NCBI GenBank assembly: GCA_964348115.1
Contig: CAYGBY010000115.1
Span: 1 to 11,933, forward strand
Direction: 5' to 3'
DNA length: 11,933 bases
Source of the DNA: Azophilus sp964348115
GTDB lineage: Bacteria > Pseudomonadota > Gammaproteobacteria > Pseudomonadales > Azotimanducaceae
Shown here: positions 1 through 6,302 of the stretch, piece by piece
Layout: every line of letters begins with the position of its first letter
Numbering within the stretch: the first letter of the stretch is position 1
Notes under the pieces: generated by a model
The model's database searches: none
What the model saw: the letters and a program-made list of their open reading frames with translations, nothing else
Told to the model about the DNA's origin: nothing
Made by a program: the position numbers and the translations under genes

Positions 1-50
1 CGGCTGCTGAGAGCGGGGCGCTGGGCGAACGCGACTTGTTCAGAGGTTCC

Positions 51-1001
51 CTAGGGGATGGGCAGGTAGCCGTCGGCGACGCCTTTGGTGAAGATGCCCA
101 CGGCGTCGTGCGCGTGCAGGCTTTCGTGATGCTCGATGCGCACCCAGAAATCGCTTAGGCGTTCGTCGCCCTGCAGCAGGGCCTTCAGCTTGCGGCCGGA
201 ATCCTCAATAAACATGAGGTTCTGGCCGTTCAGGCGGGCGAACTCCTGCTCATCCTCGCGCTTCACGGCGGTCTGCACCGGCGTCTTCAGGGTGGCCTCC
301 ACATCGTCTATCAGATCCGTGATGGGGAAGTCGATGAGGCCATCGCGCAGCTTCACCAACAGGCGGGCGATGCTGCGCTGGCTGTGGGGGGTGGCGACGA
401 TGCCCTCCTCCGTGCCCAGCCACGCCTTGACTTTGCTCACGTTCACGGCGCCCTGGCGGCCGAAGTCATTCTCGAACTGGTTTTGGATCAGCTGACGGGC
501 CAGCGCCGCGGAGCAGGGGCAGGTGGATGAGTAGTAGACGCCAATGCTCAGCTCCAGGTGGATCTTGCGATCGATCAGGGTGCCCTTGATGGTGACGGGG
601 TAGTTGTTCCAGCCGGAATTTTCGCTCACCAAGGCTTGGCGGCGCAGATAGTAGTCGAACTCGAACTGCACGAAGGCGCGGCTGGACAGCCCCCGGTGGG
701 ACTCCAGCACGGACGCCAACAACAGCTTCAGGCCAGCGGCGGTAAGCGGACGGGTGTCCGCGTGCTCATCCAGGATCAGATACAGGCGCGACATGTGAAT
801 GCCCTTGGCCTTTGCGTCCGCCAGATTCACGTAGACCTGCACCCGCGCCTGCACCTGCCGCGTTTGGCCGCCATCGATCACCAGCAGGGGCTGGTGAATT
901 TCGCTCATGCCCACCCAATCCAACGCCACCTGGGGCTGCTGCAACTCCCGGCTGGCCACATCGGGCATGTCGCTGACGGCGACAAGCTCCGGTTTCGTCA
1001 T
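51..1001 (-). CDS. folE2: GTP cyclohydrolase I, type IB (FolE2)
   Basis: FolE2 converts GTP to 7,8-dihydroneopterin triphosphate, the first step toward tetrahydrofolate and, in many bacteria, queuosine; it is cytosolic. The 316-residue protein has the family signatures: SGWNNYPVTIKG (about 129-140), the STCPCS metal/active-site cysteine segment (159-164), ATPHSQRS (203-210, with the conserved His) and a QEFARLNG acidic block near 252-259. It ends with the HHESLHAHDAV region expected near the C-terminus. ATG at 1001 is chosen because AGGA lies about 8 bases upstream (CAGGACAATTGC before the ATG). The gene is last in the minus-strand series after the Trm112-like gene, separated by 242 bp that hold a duplicated repeat and a possible -10. 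In some bacteria FolE2 is a zinc-starvation backup under Zur. I see no Zur-type palindrome here, so it may be the housekeeping enzyme (inference). Family assignment is secure. Confidence 0.96.
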   Translation of the reverse strand: MTKPELVAVSDMPDVASRELQQPQVALDWVGMSEIHQPLLVIDGGQTRQVQARVQVYVNLADAKAKGIHMSRLYLILDEHADTRPLTAAGLKLLLASVLESHRGLSSRAFVQFEFDYYLRRQALVSENSGWNNYPVTIKGTLIDRKIHLELSIGVYYSSTCPCSAALARQLIQNQFENDFGRQGAVNVSKVKAWLGTEEGIVATPHSQRSIARLLVKLRDGLIDFPITDLIDDVEATLKTPVQTAVKREDEQEFARLNGQNLMFIEDSGRKLKALLQGDERLSDFWVRIEHHESLHAHDAVGIFTKGVADGYLPIP

Positions 1002-1035
1002 GCAATTGTCCTGCGAACGCGATCCGTCGACCCTG

Positions 1036-1041
1036 ATTGTA
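1036..1041 (-). promoter_or_regulatory. Possible -10 box for folE2
   Basis: On the minus strand the hexamer reads TACAAT (5 of 6 to TATAAT), about 35 bases before the folE2 ATG. There is no recognisable -35 at 16-18 bp spacing; that position falls in GC-rich sequence at the edge of the 33-bp repeat. It is a weak, position-based call. Confidence 0.25.
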
Positions 1042-1051
1042 CTTGATGGGA

Positions 1052-1084
1052 GCCACCCCCGCCTACGCTAATCGCCGGCGCGGC
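1052..1084. repeat. 33-bp direct repeat, copy 1
   Basis: A 33-base unit beginning GCCACCCCCGCCTACGC and ending CGCCGGCGCGGC. It recurs 71 bases later with a single mismatch (T at 1069 here, C in copy 2). It contains the palindrome CGCCGGCG. It lies in the trm112-folE2 intergenic gap and outside any gene. Confidence 0.85.
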
Positions 1085-1122
1085 CGTCCTCCCCTCGGTT
1101 GTCCCCGCGCCTCATGCGACGG

Positions 1123-1155
1123 GCCACCCCCGCCTACGCCAATCGCCGGCGCGGC
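1123..1155. repeat. 33-bp direct repeat, copy 2
   Basis: Second copy of the 33-base unit, 32 of 33 identical to the copy at 1052-1084. The 38 bases between the copies are unrelated. The pair resembles an intergenic REP-like dispersed repeat more than a tandem array, but genome-wide copy number cannot be judged here. Confidence 0.85.
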
Positions 1156-1243
1156 TGCCTTTCCCAAGTCTTGTCGCCATTCAATGGTGGAGGAAGGGGA
1201 ATTCCGGGCTGCGGCCGCCAAGCCTTGCCCGCCAAGGGCGGCT

Positions 1244-1438
1244 TCAGGACGACAGGTTGTCCAGTTCCTCCTGGCTAAGCTGGCGGGAATGCTCCTCCAC
1301 CAAGAAGGGCAGGCCGTCGCGCACTGGGTAGGCTAAGCGGCTGGCGCGGCACCAGAGCTCCTCCGGATCCTGGCGGTGGATGAGAGGCGCCTTGCTGACC
1401 GGGCAGACCAGCACTTCCAGCAGTTTTGCATCCAGCAT
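1244..1438 (-). CDS. Trm112 family protein (YcaR-like)
   Basis: A 64-residue protein of the Trm112/YcaR (DUF343) family. Eukaryotic and archaeal Trm112 is a small zinc-binding partner that activates methyltransferases; the role of the bacterial members is not settled. Visible signatures are LLEVLVCPVSKAPL (6-19), LWCRASRLAYPVRDGLPFL (28-46) and a charged tail. Cys12 and Cys30 are present, but the CPxC position has Ser15, so a full four-Cys zinc site is absent; CPVT/CPVS variants are familiar in proteobacteria. The ATG at 1438 is preferred to a codon five residues upstream because GGGAG lies about 8 bases before it and family members start with M-(L/D)-x-(K/R)-LL. It starts 30 bp after the purA stop, so co-transcription is likely. 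Confidence 0.9.
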   Translation of the reverse strand: MLDAKLLEVLVCPVSKAPLIHRQDPEELWCRASRLAYPVRDGLPFLVEEHSRQLSQEELDNLSS

Positions 1439-1468
1439 GGGCGTTTCTCCCAAGGGCGTGGGCGCCCA

Positions 1469-2800
1469 TCATGGGCCAAAAGGGGGCCTCAGCACAATGG
1501 TTTCGTTACGCTCCGGGCCAGTGGAGATGATGTCTATGGGCACGCCCACAGCTTCTTCGATGCGTTCCAGGTAGCGGCGGGCGTTGCGCGGCAGTTCCGC
1601 AAGGGTCCGGGCGCCAGCGGTGGAGGCGCGCCAGCCCGGCAGCCGTTCAAACTTGGCGGCCAGTTGGGAGTAGTATTCGCTGCCGAAGCGGGCTGCGCCG
1701 CGGGCCGCGTCCGGCGCATCATAGCCGGTGCAGATGTCGATGTGGGGAAGCCCATCCAGCACATCGAGCTTGGTCAGGCACAGCCCGGAGATGCTGTTGA
1801 TGCGCACCGCCTGCTTCAGCGCCACGGCGTCAAACCAGCCGCAACGGCGCGGACGGCCGGTGGTGGCGCCGAACTCCTGGCCGCGCCGGGCAAGGTGGCG
1901 GCCCACCTCGTCGCTAAGCTCCGTGGGGAATGGGCCGGCGCCCACCCGGGTGGCGTACGCCTTGGTGATGCCCAGCACATGGTCCAGATAAACCGGGCCG
2001 AAGCCGCTGCCGGCGGCAGCGCCGGCGGCGGTGGTGTTGGAGGAGGTTACGAACGGATAGGTGCCCAAGTCCACGTCCAACAACGCCCCTTGGGCACCTT
2101 CAAACAGCAGGTTGCCGCCGCTTTCACGCAGTTCATGCACAAGGGAAAGGGTGTCCTCCACCAGCGGGCAGAGCTGTTCACGGAAAGCGCCGCATTGGTC
2201 CAGGGTTTGCTGGAAGTCCACCGGTTCGGCCTGGTAGTAGTGCTGCAGGGCGAAATTGTGGTAGTCCGTCAGTTCGCGCAGCTTGTCCGTGAACTCCGGC
2301 CAATAGAACAGGTCACCCACCCGCAACCCACGCCGGGCGGCCTTGTCCTCGTAGGCGGGGCCGATGCCGCGCCCGGTGGTGCCGATCTTGGCGGGGCCAC
2401 GCTGCCGTTCCCTGGCTTGGTCGAGCTTCACGTGGTGCGGCAGGATCAGTTGGCAGGCTGGGCTGACGTGCAGCCGCTCCCGCACATCGGCGCCGCGCCC
2501 TTCCAGGGTCGCCAGCTCCTTGAGCAACGTCCTTGGATCCAGCACCACGCCGTTGCCAATGATGCATTGCGCATTCGGGTGCAGAATGCCGGAGGGAATC
2601 AGGTGCAGCACGGTCTTCTCGCCATCGATGACCAAGGTGTGCCCGGCGTTATGGCCACCTTGGCAGCGAACGACCGCAGCCGCCCGGTCGGTGAGCAGAT
2701 CGACAATCTTGCCCTTGCCCTCATCTCCCCATTGGGCGCCGATGACGACGACGCTGCGGCCCCCTGCCTTCCCCTCCAGCGAAGCAGCCTGCGCCTTCAT
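1469..2800 (-). CDS. purA: Adenylosuccinate synthetase
   Basis: PurA joins IMP and aspartate to form adenylosuccinate with GTP hydrolysis, the first committed step of AMP synthesis, in the cytosol. The 443-residue protein is complete. It has the GDEGKGK phosphate loop with catalytic Asp26, the NAGHT motif with His54, GTTGRGIGPAYEDKAARRG, the LGITKAYATRVGAGPFPTE block, TGRPRRCGWFD, the TKLDVLDG guanine-recognition motif and a C-terminal STGPERNETI. Asp26 and His54 correspond to Asp13 and His41 of E. coli PurA, so this protein has a 13-residue N-terminal extension. No alternative ATG removes it. The ATG overlaps the stop of the 91-codon ORF upstream (ATGA), with a purine-rich GGGAGTGGGCGA before it. 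The hisZ-purA order is common in gammaproteobacteria. Confidence 0.98.
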   Translation of the reverse strand: MKAQAASLEGKAGGRSVVVIGAQWGDEGKGKIVDLLTDRAAAVVRCQGGHNAGHTLVIDGEKTVLHLIPSGILHPNAQCIIGNGVVLDPRTLLKELATLEGRGADVRERLHVSPACQLILPHHVKLDQARERQRGPAKIGTTGRGIGPAYEDKAARRGLRVGDLFYWPEFTDKLRELTDYHNFALQHYYQAEPVDFQQTLDQCGAFREQLCPLVEDTLSLVHELRESGGNLLFEGAQGALLDVDLGTYPFVTSSNTTAAGAAAGSGFGPVYLDHVLGITKAYATRVGAGPFPTELSDEVGRHLARRGQEFGATTGRPRRCGWFDAVALKQAVRINSISGLCLTKLDVLDGLPHIDICTGYDAPDAARGAARFGSEYYSQLAAKFERLPGWRASTAGARTLAELPRNARRYLERIEEAVGVPIDIISTGPERNETIVLRPPFGP

Positions 2801-3072
2801 TCGCCCACTCCCACTAGCTGTTCTAGCTCAAACACATTTGGCACACCCCCGGCAATGACCGGGGAAGCGGCGCCGAGGGCGCTGATGATCGCGCCCGATG
2901 CCAGCCTTGGATGCACACTGGCGACCGCAGACTGGGCCAAGCCTATGGCGGAGGGAGCAGGTGCGCACTCAAGGACGAAAGGCACACGAGGAGGCTGGCA
3001 GCGCCTTTGGCGGCGGCGCGCCCCCAAACTTACAGCCAACTGGCTGAAACAGCGCAACATTCGGCGACCCAT
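2797..3072 (-). CDS. Hypothetical 91-residue protein between hisZ and purA
   Basis: I do not recognise this product. It is listed because the ORF fits exactly between two certain genes: its ATG shares bases with the hisZ stop (TGATG) and its TGA overlaps the purA ATG (ATGA). Such overlaps on both sides suggest translational coupling. The first half is rich in Arg and Cys (MGRRMLRCF, ARRRQRRCQ); the second half is Ala/Gly/Val rich (SGAIISALGAASPVIAGG), with no clear motif or signal peptide. Third codon positions look less GC-biased than in hisZ or purA, which argues against strong coding. HisZ homologues usually have about 60 more C-terminal residues, so the stretch could be decayed hisZ tail; I translated the other minus frames and saw no HisZ-like sequence. 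The alternative is a non-coding spacer. Confidence 0.35.
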   Translation of the reverse strand: MGRRMLRCFSQLAVSLGARRRQRRCQPPRVPFVLECAPAPSAIGLAQSAVASVHPRLASGAIISALGAASPVIAGGVPNVFELEQLVGVGE

Positions 3073-4052
3073 CAGGCGGCTTGGCGCGCTATGCGGGCTA
3101 GGCGCTTGAGGTTCACGTCAAAGCCGGTGGCCGGGCGGGAGCGGCCAAAAACGGCCCCGATGCCGTCATAGCGCCCCCCGCGGGCCAGCACTTGGCCATG
3201 GTCGCCATGGAATGCGGCGAATACCGGGCCGTTGTGGTAGCCGTAGCCTGCCAGTTCCGCCAGGTCGAAGCGCAGGTCTATGTCCGTACAACGCCGCGCC
3301 ACGGCATCCACTAGGCGCCGCAAGCGCGTCAGGGCCTCACCAACAGCGGCGGGCGCACCCTGCAGCGCCTCGCAGGCGCCAAGCAGGGCCTTGCTGCCGC
3401 CCATGAGACGCGGCAAGGCAACCAGCATGTCCGCCAGTGGCCCCTGCCCCGCCAAGCTGCGGATATCGTTTTCCGATTTGCTCTGCACGGCGGAAAACAG
3501 AGCCTGCTCGTCCGCTTCCGACAGCCCAAGAGGCTGCGCCAAGGCGCGGTAGATGCCCATGTCTCCCAGCACGACCACCGGGCGTTGCACAGCGCAGGCC
3601 TGCAGCACCGCCACCATCAGGGCGGTGACCTCGGCATCGGCGGACAGGTCCGGGGCGCCGAAGACCTCCGCCCCGGCGATGATGGGTACCCGGGAGGCCA
3701 GCACCCCGCGCGGATTGGCGTGCACCACTGGGCCTGCGTAGCACAGCCGCACAACGCCTGCGCCGTCCAGGCGGCTGGCGTCGATGCGGGCGGCTTGGGA
3801 GGTGAGGTCGGCCCGCACCCCCAGCAGCCGCCCGCTGCGTTGATCCACCACTTTGAGGGTCTGCAGGTCCAAGTCCTGGCCGCCGGCCACCAGCAGGGCG
3901 TCCAGGTATTCGATTAGCGGCGGCTCGATGTAGTCAAAATCCCAAGCGCGGAACAGGTCCAGCACCTTGCGGCGAACCTCCTCCAAGGCCCAGGCATGGG
4001 GCGGCAGCAATTCGTCCACCCCGTCGGGCAGACGCCAGTATTCCGACTTCAT
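3072..4052 (-). CDS. hisZ: ATP phosphoribosyltransferase regulatory subunit HisZ (short form)
   Basis: HisZ is a catalytically inactive relative of histidyl-tRNA synthetase that complexes with short-form HisG and is needed for the first step of histidine synthesis and its feedback control. The 326-residue product starts WRLPDGVDELLPP, has the class II motif-2-like RADLTSQAAR (80-89), CYAGPVVHANPRG, ELAGYGYHNGPVFAAF (266-281) and the GGRYDGIGAVFGRSRPATGF block (292-311). It stops 15 residues after that block, whereas familiar proteobacterial HisZ proteins run to about 380-395 residues. Short HisZ proteins exist in other phyla, so it may still work. ATG at 4052 matches the family N-terminus, but no Shine-Dalgarno sequence is visible. 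It lies 66 bp after hflC, across a strong hairpin. Confidence 0.93.
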   Translation of the reverse strand: MKSEYWRLPDGVDELLPPHAWALEEVRRKVLDLFRAWDFDYIEPPLIEYLDALLVAGGQDLDLQTLKVVDQRSGRLLGVRADLTSQAARIDASRLDGAGVVRLCYAGPVVHANPRGVLASRVPIIAGAEVFGAPDLSADAEVTALMVAVLQACAVQRPVVVLGDMGIYRALAQPLGLSEADEQALFSAVQSKSENDIRSLAGQGPLADMLVALPRLMGGSKALLGACEALQGAPAAVGEALTRLRRLVDAVARRCTDIDLRFDLAELAGYGYHNGPVFAAFHGDHGQVLARGGRYDGIGAVFGRSRPATGFDVNLKRLARIARQAA

Positions 4053-4062
4053 GCGGCGGCGT

Positions 4063-4096
4063 CACCCTAGGGTGCGGCCCACCGGCCTTGGGCCGC
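4063..4096. promoter_or_regulatory. Palindrome plus strong hairpin between hflC and hisZ
   Basis: Two adjacent symmetrical elements fill the 66-bp gap. The first is the perfect 12-bp palindrome CACCCTAGGGTG (4063-4074). The second is a perfect 8-bp stem, GCGGCCCA at 4074-4081 pairing with TGGGCCGC at 4089-4096 around a 7-base loop. No T-run follows on the minus strand, so it is not a canonical Rho-independent terminator. It may be an mRNA processing or stability hairpin, or a weak attenuator between hflC and hisZ (inference). Confidence 0.55.
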
Positions 4097-4118
4097 CAGA
4101 AGCCCGCGCCCTAAGCTC

Positions 4119-4991
4119 CTAGCCCTCCTCATCGCCCTTCAGGTACTTGAAGAACTGGCCATTCGGATCCAGCACCAGCAGGTCGGTCTTGGCGCCAAAC
4201 ACCTTGGAGTAGGCGTTCAGACTGCGGGTGAACTCGTAGAATTCCGGGTCTTTGTTGAACGCATTGGCGTAGATGCTGGCCGCACTGGCATCCCCATCGC
4301 CCTTGATCTGCTCAGACTCCCGGTAGGCCTCCGCCTCTATCACCACGGTCTGGCGCTCTGCATCGGCGCGGATGCCCAGGGCAAGCTCCTGGCCTTGGGC
4401 ACGGTACTGGCGGGCCTCGATCGCCCGTTCGGAATTCATGCGTTCATAGACGGACGAGGAGACTTCCGGAGGCAGGTCTATGCGCTTCACCCGCACATCG
4501 ATGACCTCTATGCCAAATTCGTCTTTCATCACCCTGTTCAGGTCCGCGGTGAGTTCCTGCATCAGTTGATCACGTTCGCCGGAGATGACCTCGTGCATGT
4601 CGCGGCGGCTGATGGCGTTGCGCAAGCCATCATTGACGCGCTGCTGCAGCAACTGATTGGCGTACCGCTCATCGCCCCTTGTGGCGGTGTAGTAGTTGGG
4701 CACATCCACGACCCGCCACTTGGCGAAGGAGTCCACAATCAGGGGCTTCTTCTCCAGCGTGTAGTAGGTTTCCGGGTCGGAATCCAAGGTCAGCACCCGT
4801 GCGTCAAACTTCTTGACGGTATCGGCGATAGGCATTTTCAGGTGCAGCCCCGGCGGCACGTCCGCACGGCTGACGGCGCCAAAACGCAGCAGCACGGCGC
4901 GTTCGGTCTCCTCCACGATGTAGATGCTAAGCGTTAGCAGCAGCACCGCCACCACAGCGATGATGGCGATGATGAAGTTGCGAATGTTCAT
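4119..4991 (-). CDS. hflC: FtsH protease modulator HflC
   Basis: HflC pairs with HflK in a large inner-membrane SPFH/prohibitin assembly with most of its mass on the periplasmic side, which encloses FtsH and modulates its proteolysis. The 290-residue protein has one N-terminal membrane helix (about 5-24), then the band-7 domain beginning VEETERAVLLRFG. Next come the LTLDSDPETYYTLEKKPLIVDSFAKWRV segment, the VRVKRIDLP motif and a C-terminal helical region with ERAIEARQYRAQG and ADAERQ. It ends with the family-typical LDPNGQFFKYLK. The ATG at 4991 is preferred over a TTG at 5000 because AGGAGG sits directly against the TTG but 9 bases before the ATG. That ribosome binding site touches the hflK stop, and the short gap indicates tight coupling with hflK. 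Confidence 0.96.
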   Translation of the reverse strand: MNIRNFIIAIIAVVAVLLLTLSIYIVEETERAVLLRFGAVSRADVPPGLHLKMPIADTVKKFDARVLTLDSDPETYYTLEKKPLIVDSFAKWRVVDVPNYYTATRGDERYANQLLQQRVNDGLRNAISRRDMHEVISGERDQLMQELTADLNRVMKDEFGIEVIDVRVKRIDLPPEVSSSVYERMNSERAIEARQYRAQGQELALGIRADAERQTVVIEAEAYRESEQIKGDGDASAASIYANAFNKDPEFYEFTRSLNAYSKVFGAKTDLLVLDPNGQFFKYLKGDEEG

Positions 4992-5006
4992 CTGCGGCAA
5001 CCTCCT

Positions 5007-6140
5007 TTAACGAGCGTCGCGGGCGCGCGAATTCGCTGCCCGATTGTCGATTTCGCGCAACACGGCATCCGTGATGCCGCCAATGCCGTCCCGCGTGGCC
5101 CCGGCTGCCGCGCCGGACTGCACCAAGCGGTCCAGCGGCAGGTACAGCAGGTTGTTGCCGCCCTCCACGTCCACCATAATCTTGGAGCTGTTGGACAGGA
5201 CGGATTGTATGGCGTCCAGATACAGGCGGTCGCGCGTCACTTCCTTGGCCAAGCTGTATTCAACCAGCAGCTTCTCGAAACGTTCCGCCTCCCCTTCCGC
5301 CTGGGCGACGACCTGATCGCGATAGGCGTTGGCCTCCTCGATGAGTTTCTGCGCCTCCCCCCGAGCGGTTGGGATTATGCTCTCCGCATAGGCATTGGCT
5401 TCGTTGATGACGCGCTGCTCGTCCTCCTTGGCCTTCTGCACGTCGTTGAAGGCGTCCCGCACCTGGGTTGGCGGGGCGCTTTCATCGATGTTCACCTTGC
5501 TGATCAGGACGCCGGTGCCATAGCGGTTCAGGTAGGACTGCAAGCGCTCCTGCACCTCGATGGCGATGGCGGCGCGGCCATCGGTGATCACCTGATCCAT
5601 GATGGAGCCGCCCACTACGTGGCGCAGGGCGCTTTCCGTAGCGTGGTCCAGGCTGCTTTCCGGGCGCCTGACTTTGACCAGAAAGGCGATGGGATCCTCC
5701 ACAACATACTGTACGGTCAGGTTCACATCGACGATGTTCTCATCCTCCGTGAGCATAAGCTGCTGATACTCCCGGGAGCGCACCTGGCTGACGTTCACTT
5801 TCTCCACCCGGTCTATGACGGGCGGGTTCCAATGCAGCCCAGGCAGGACGATGCTGTCCTGCACGGCGCCAAAGCGAAACACCACGCCGCGCTCCCCCTG
5901 GTCCAACTGGTAGAGGCCGAAGAACGCATAGACCGCCAGCAGCACCAACAGCCCAACGCCAAACAGGCTGGAGCTGAAAGCGCCGCCGCCCTTGCCGCCG
6001 CTTTTGCCGCCCCCGCCGCCGAAGAAGCGGGCGAACTGCGCCTGCAGCTTTCTGAAGGCTTCGTCCAAATCCGGCGGACCTTGATCCCCGCGGTTGCCCC
6101 ACGGGTCCCTGCCGCCGCTGCCGGGTTCATTCCACGCCAT
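5007..6140 (-). CDS. hflK: FtsH protease modulator HflK
   Basis: HflK is the larger partner of HflC in the inner-membrane complex that regulates FtsH. The 377-residue protein opens with MAWNEPGSGGRDPWG, a family hallmark, followed by a Pro/Gly-rich cytoplasmic region including GGGGGKSGGKGGG (41-53). A single membrane helix spans about 57-77, then comes the SPFH domain (QGERGVVFRFGAV onward, with PGLHW and VNVSQVRSREYQQLMLTEDENIVDV). A long helical stretch rich in Ala/Glu/Gln (INEANAYAESIIPTARGEAQKLIEEANAYRDQVVAQAEGEAERFEK) and NNLLYLPLDRL near the end are both typical. ATG at 6140 has GGAG 7 bases upstream. The 162 bp between hflX and hflK are longer than other gaps in the cluster and could hold a promoter, but I could not pick a convincing one. 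Confidence 0.96.
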   Translation of the reverse strand: MAWNEPGSGGRDPWGNRGDQGPPDLDEAFRKLQAQFARFFGGGGGKSGGKGGGAFSSSLFGVGLLVLLAVYAFFGLYQLDQGERGVVFRFGAVQDSIVLPGLHWNPPVIDRVEKVNVSQVRSREYQQLMLTEDENIVDVNLTVQYVVEDPIAFLVKVRRPESSLDHATESALRHVVGGSIMDQVITDGRAAIAIEVQERLQSYLNRYGTGVLISKVNIDESAPPTQVRDAFNDVQKAKEDEQRVINEANAYAESIIPTARGEAQKLIEEANAYRDQVVAQAEGEAERFEKLLVEYSLAKEVTRDRLYLDAIQSVLSNSSKIMVDVEGGNNLLYLPLDRLVQSGAAAGATRDGIGGITDAVLREIDNRAANSRARDAR

Positions 6141-6302
6141 GCGATGCTCCGTTTGGTGGGTGGCTAAGTGCTGGTAAGTTTACTGCATCGGCCCGAGATG
6201 TACAGGGCAACCAGGACCACCCCAACGCCGTCCATATGCTCTCGGCAAACCCTATAAAGACGCAGCCCACGCTACAAACAGTATCCTTGGCCCACATGCG
6301 GC

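Noticed and set aside
1002..1060. Zur box upstream of folE2
   Set aside because: Searched because FolE2 is often zinc-regulated. No AT-rich GTTATAATATAAC-type palindrome is present.
1225..1250. CCGCC-AAG-GGCGG hairpin after the Trm112-like gene as a terminator
   Set aside because: The stem has only five pairs and no T-run follows; in this GC-rich sequence such stems are common.
1376..3109. 577-codon open frame on the plus strand
   Set aside because: It lies antisense to purA, has low-complexity Ala/Gly/Gln/His content typical of shadows in GC-rich genes, and no family resemblance.
5205..6167. 320-codon plus-strand frame, and a similar 276-codon frame at 6801-7631
   Set aside because: Both are antisense to hflK and hflX, which are certain genes. 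Their compositions (His/Leu/Ala rich) match reverse-frame artefacts.
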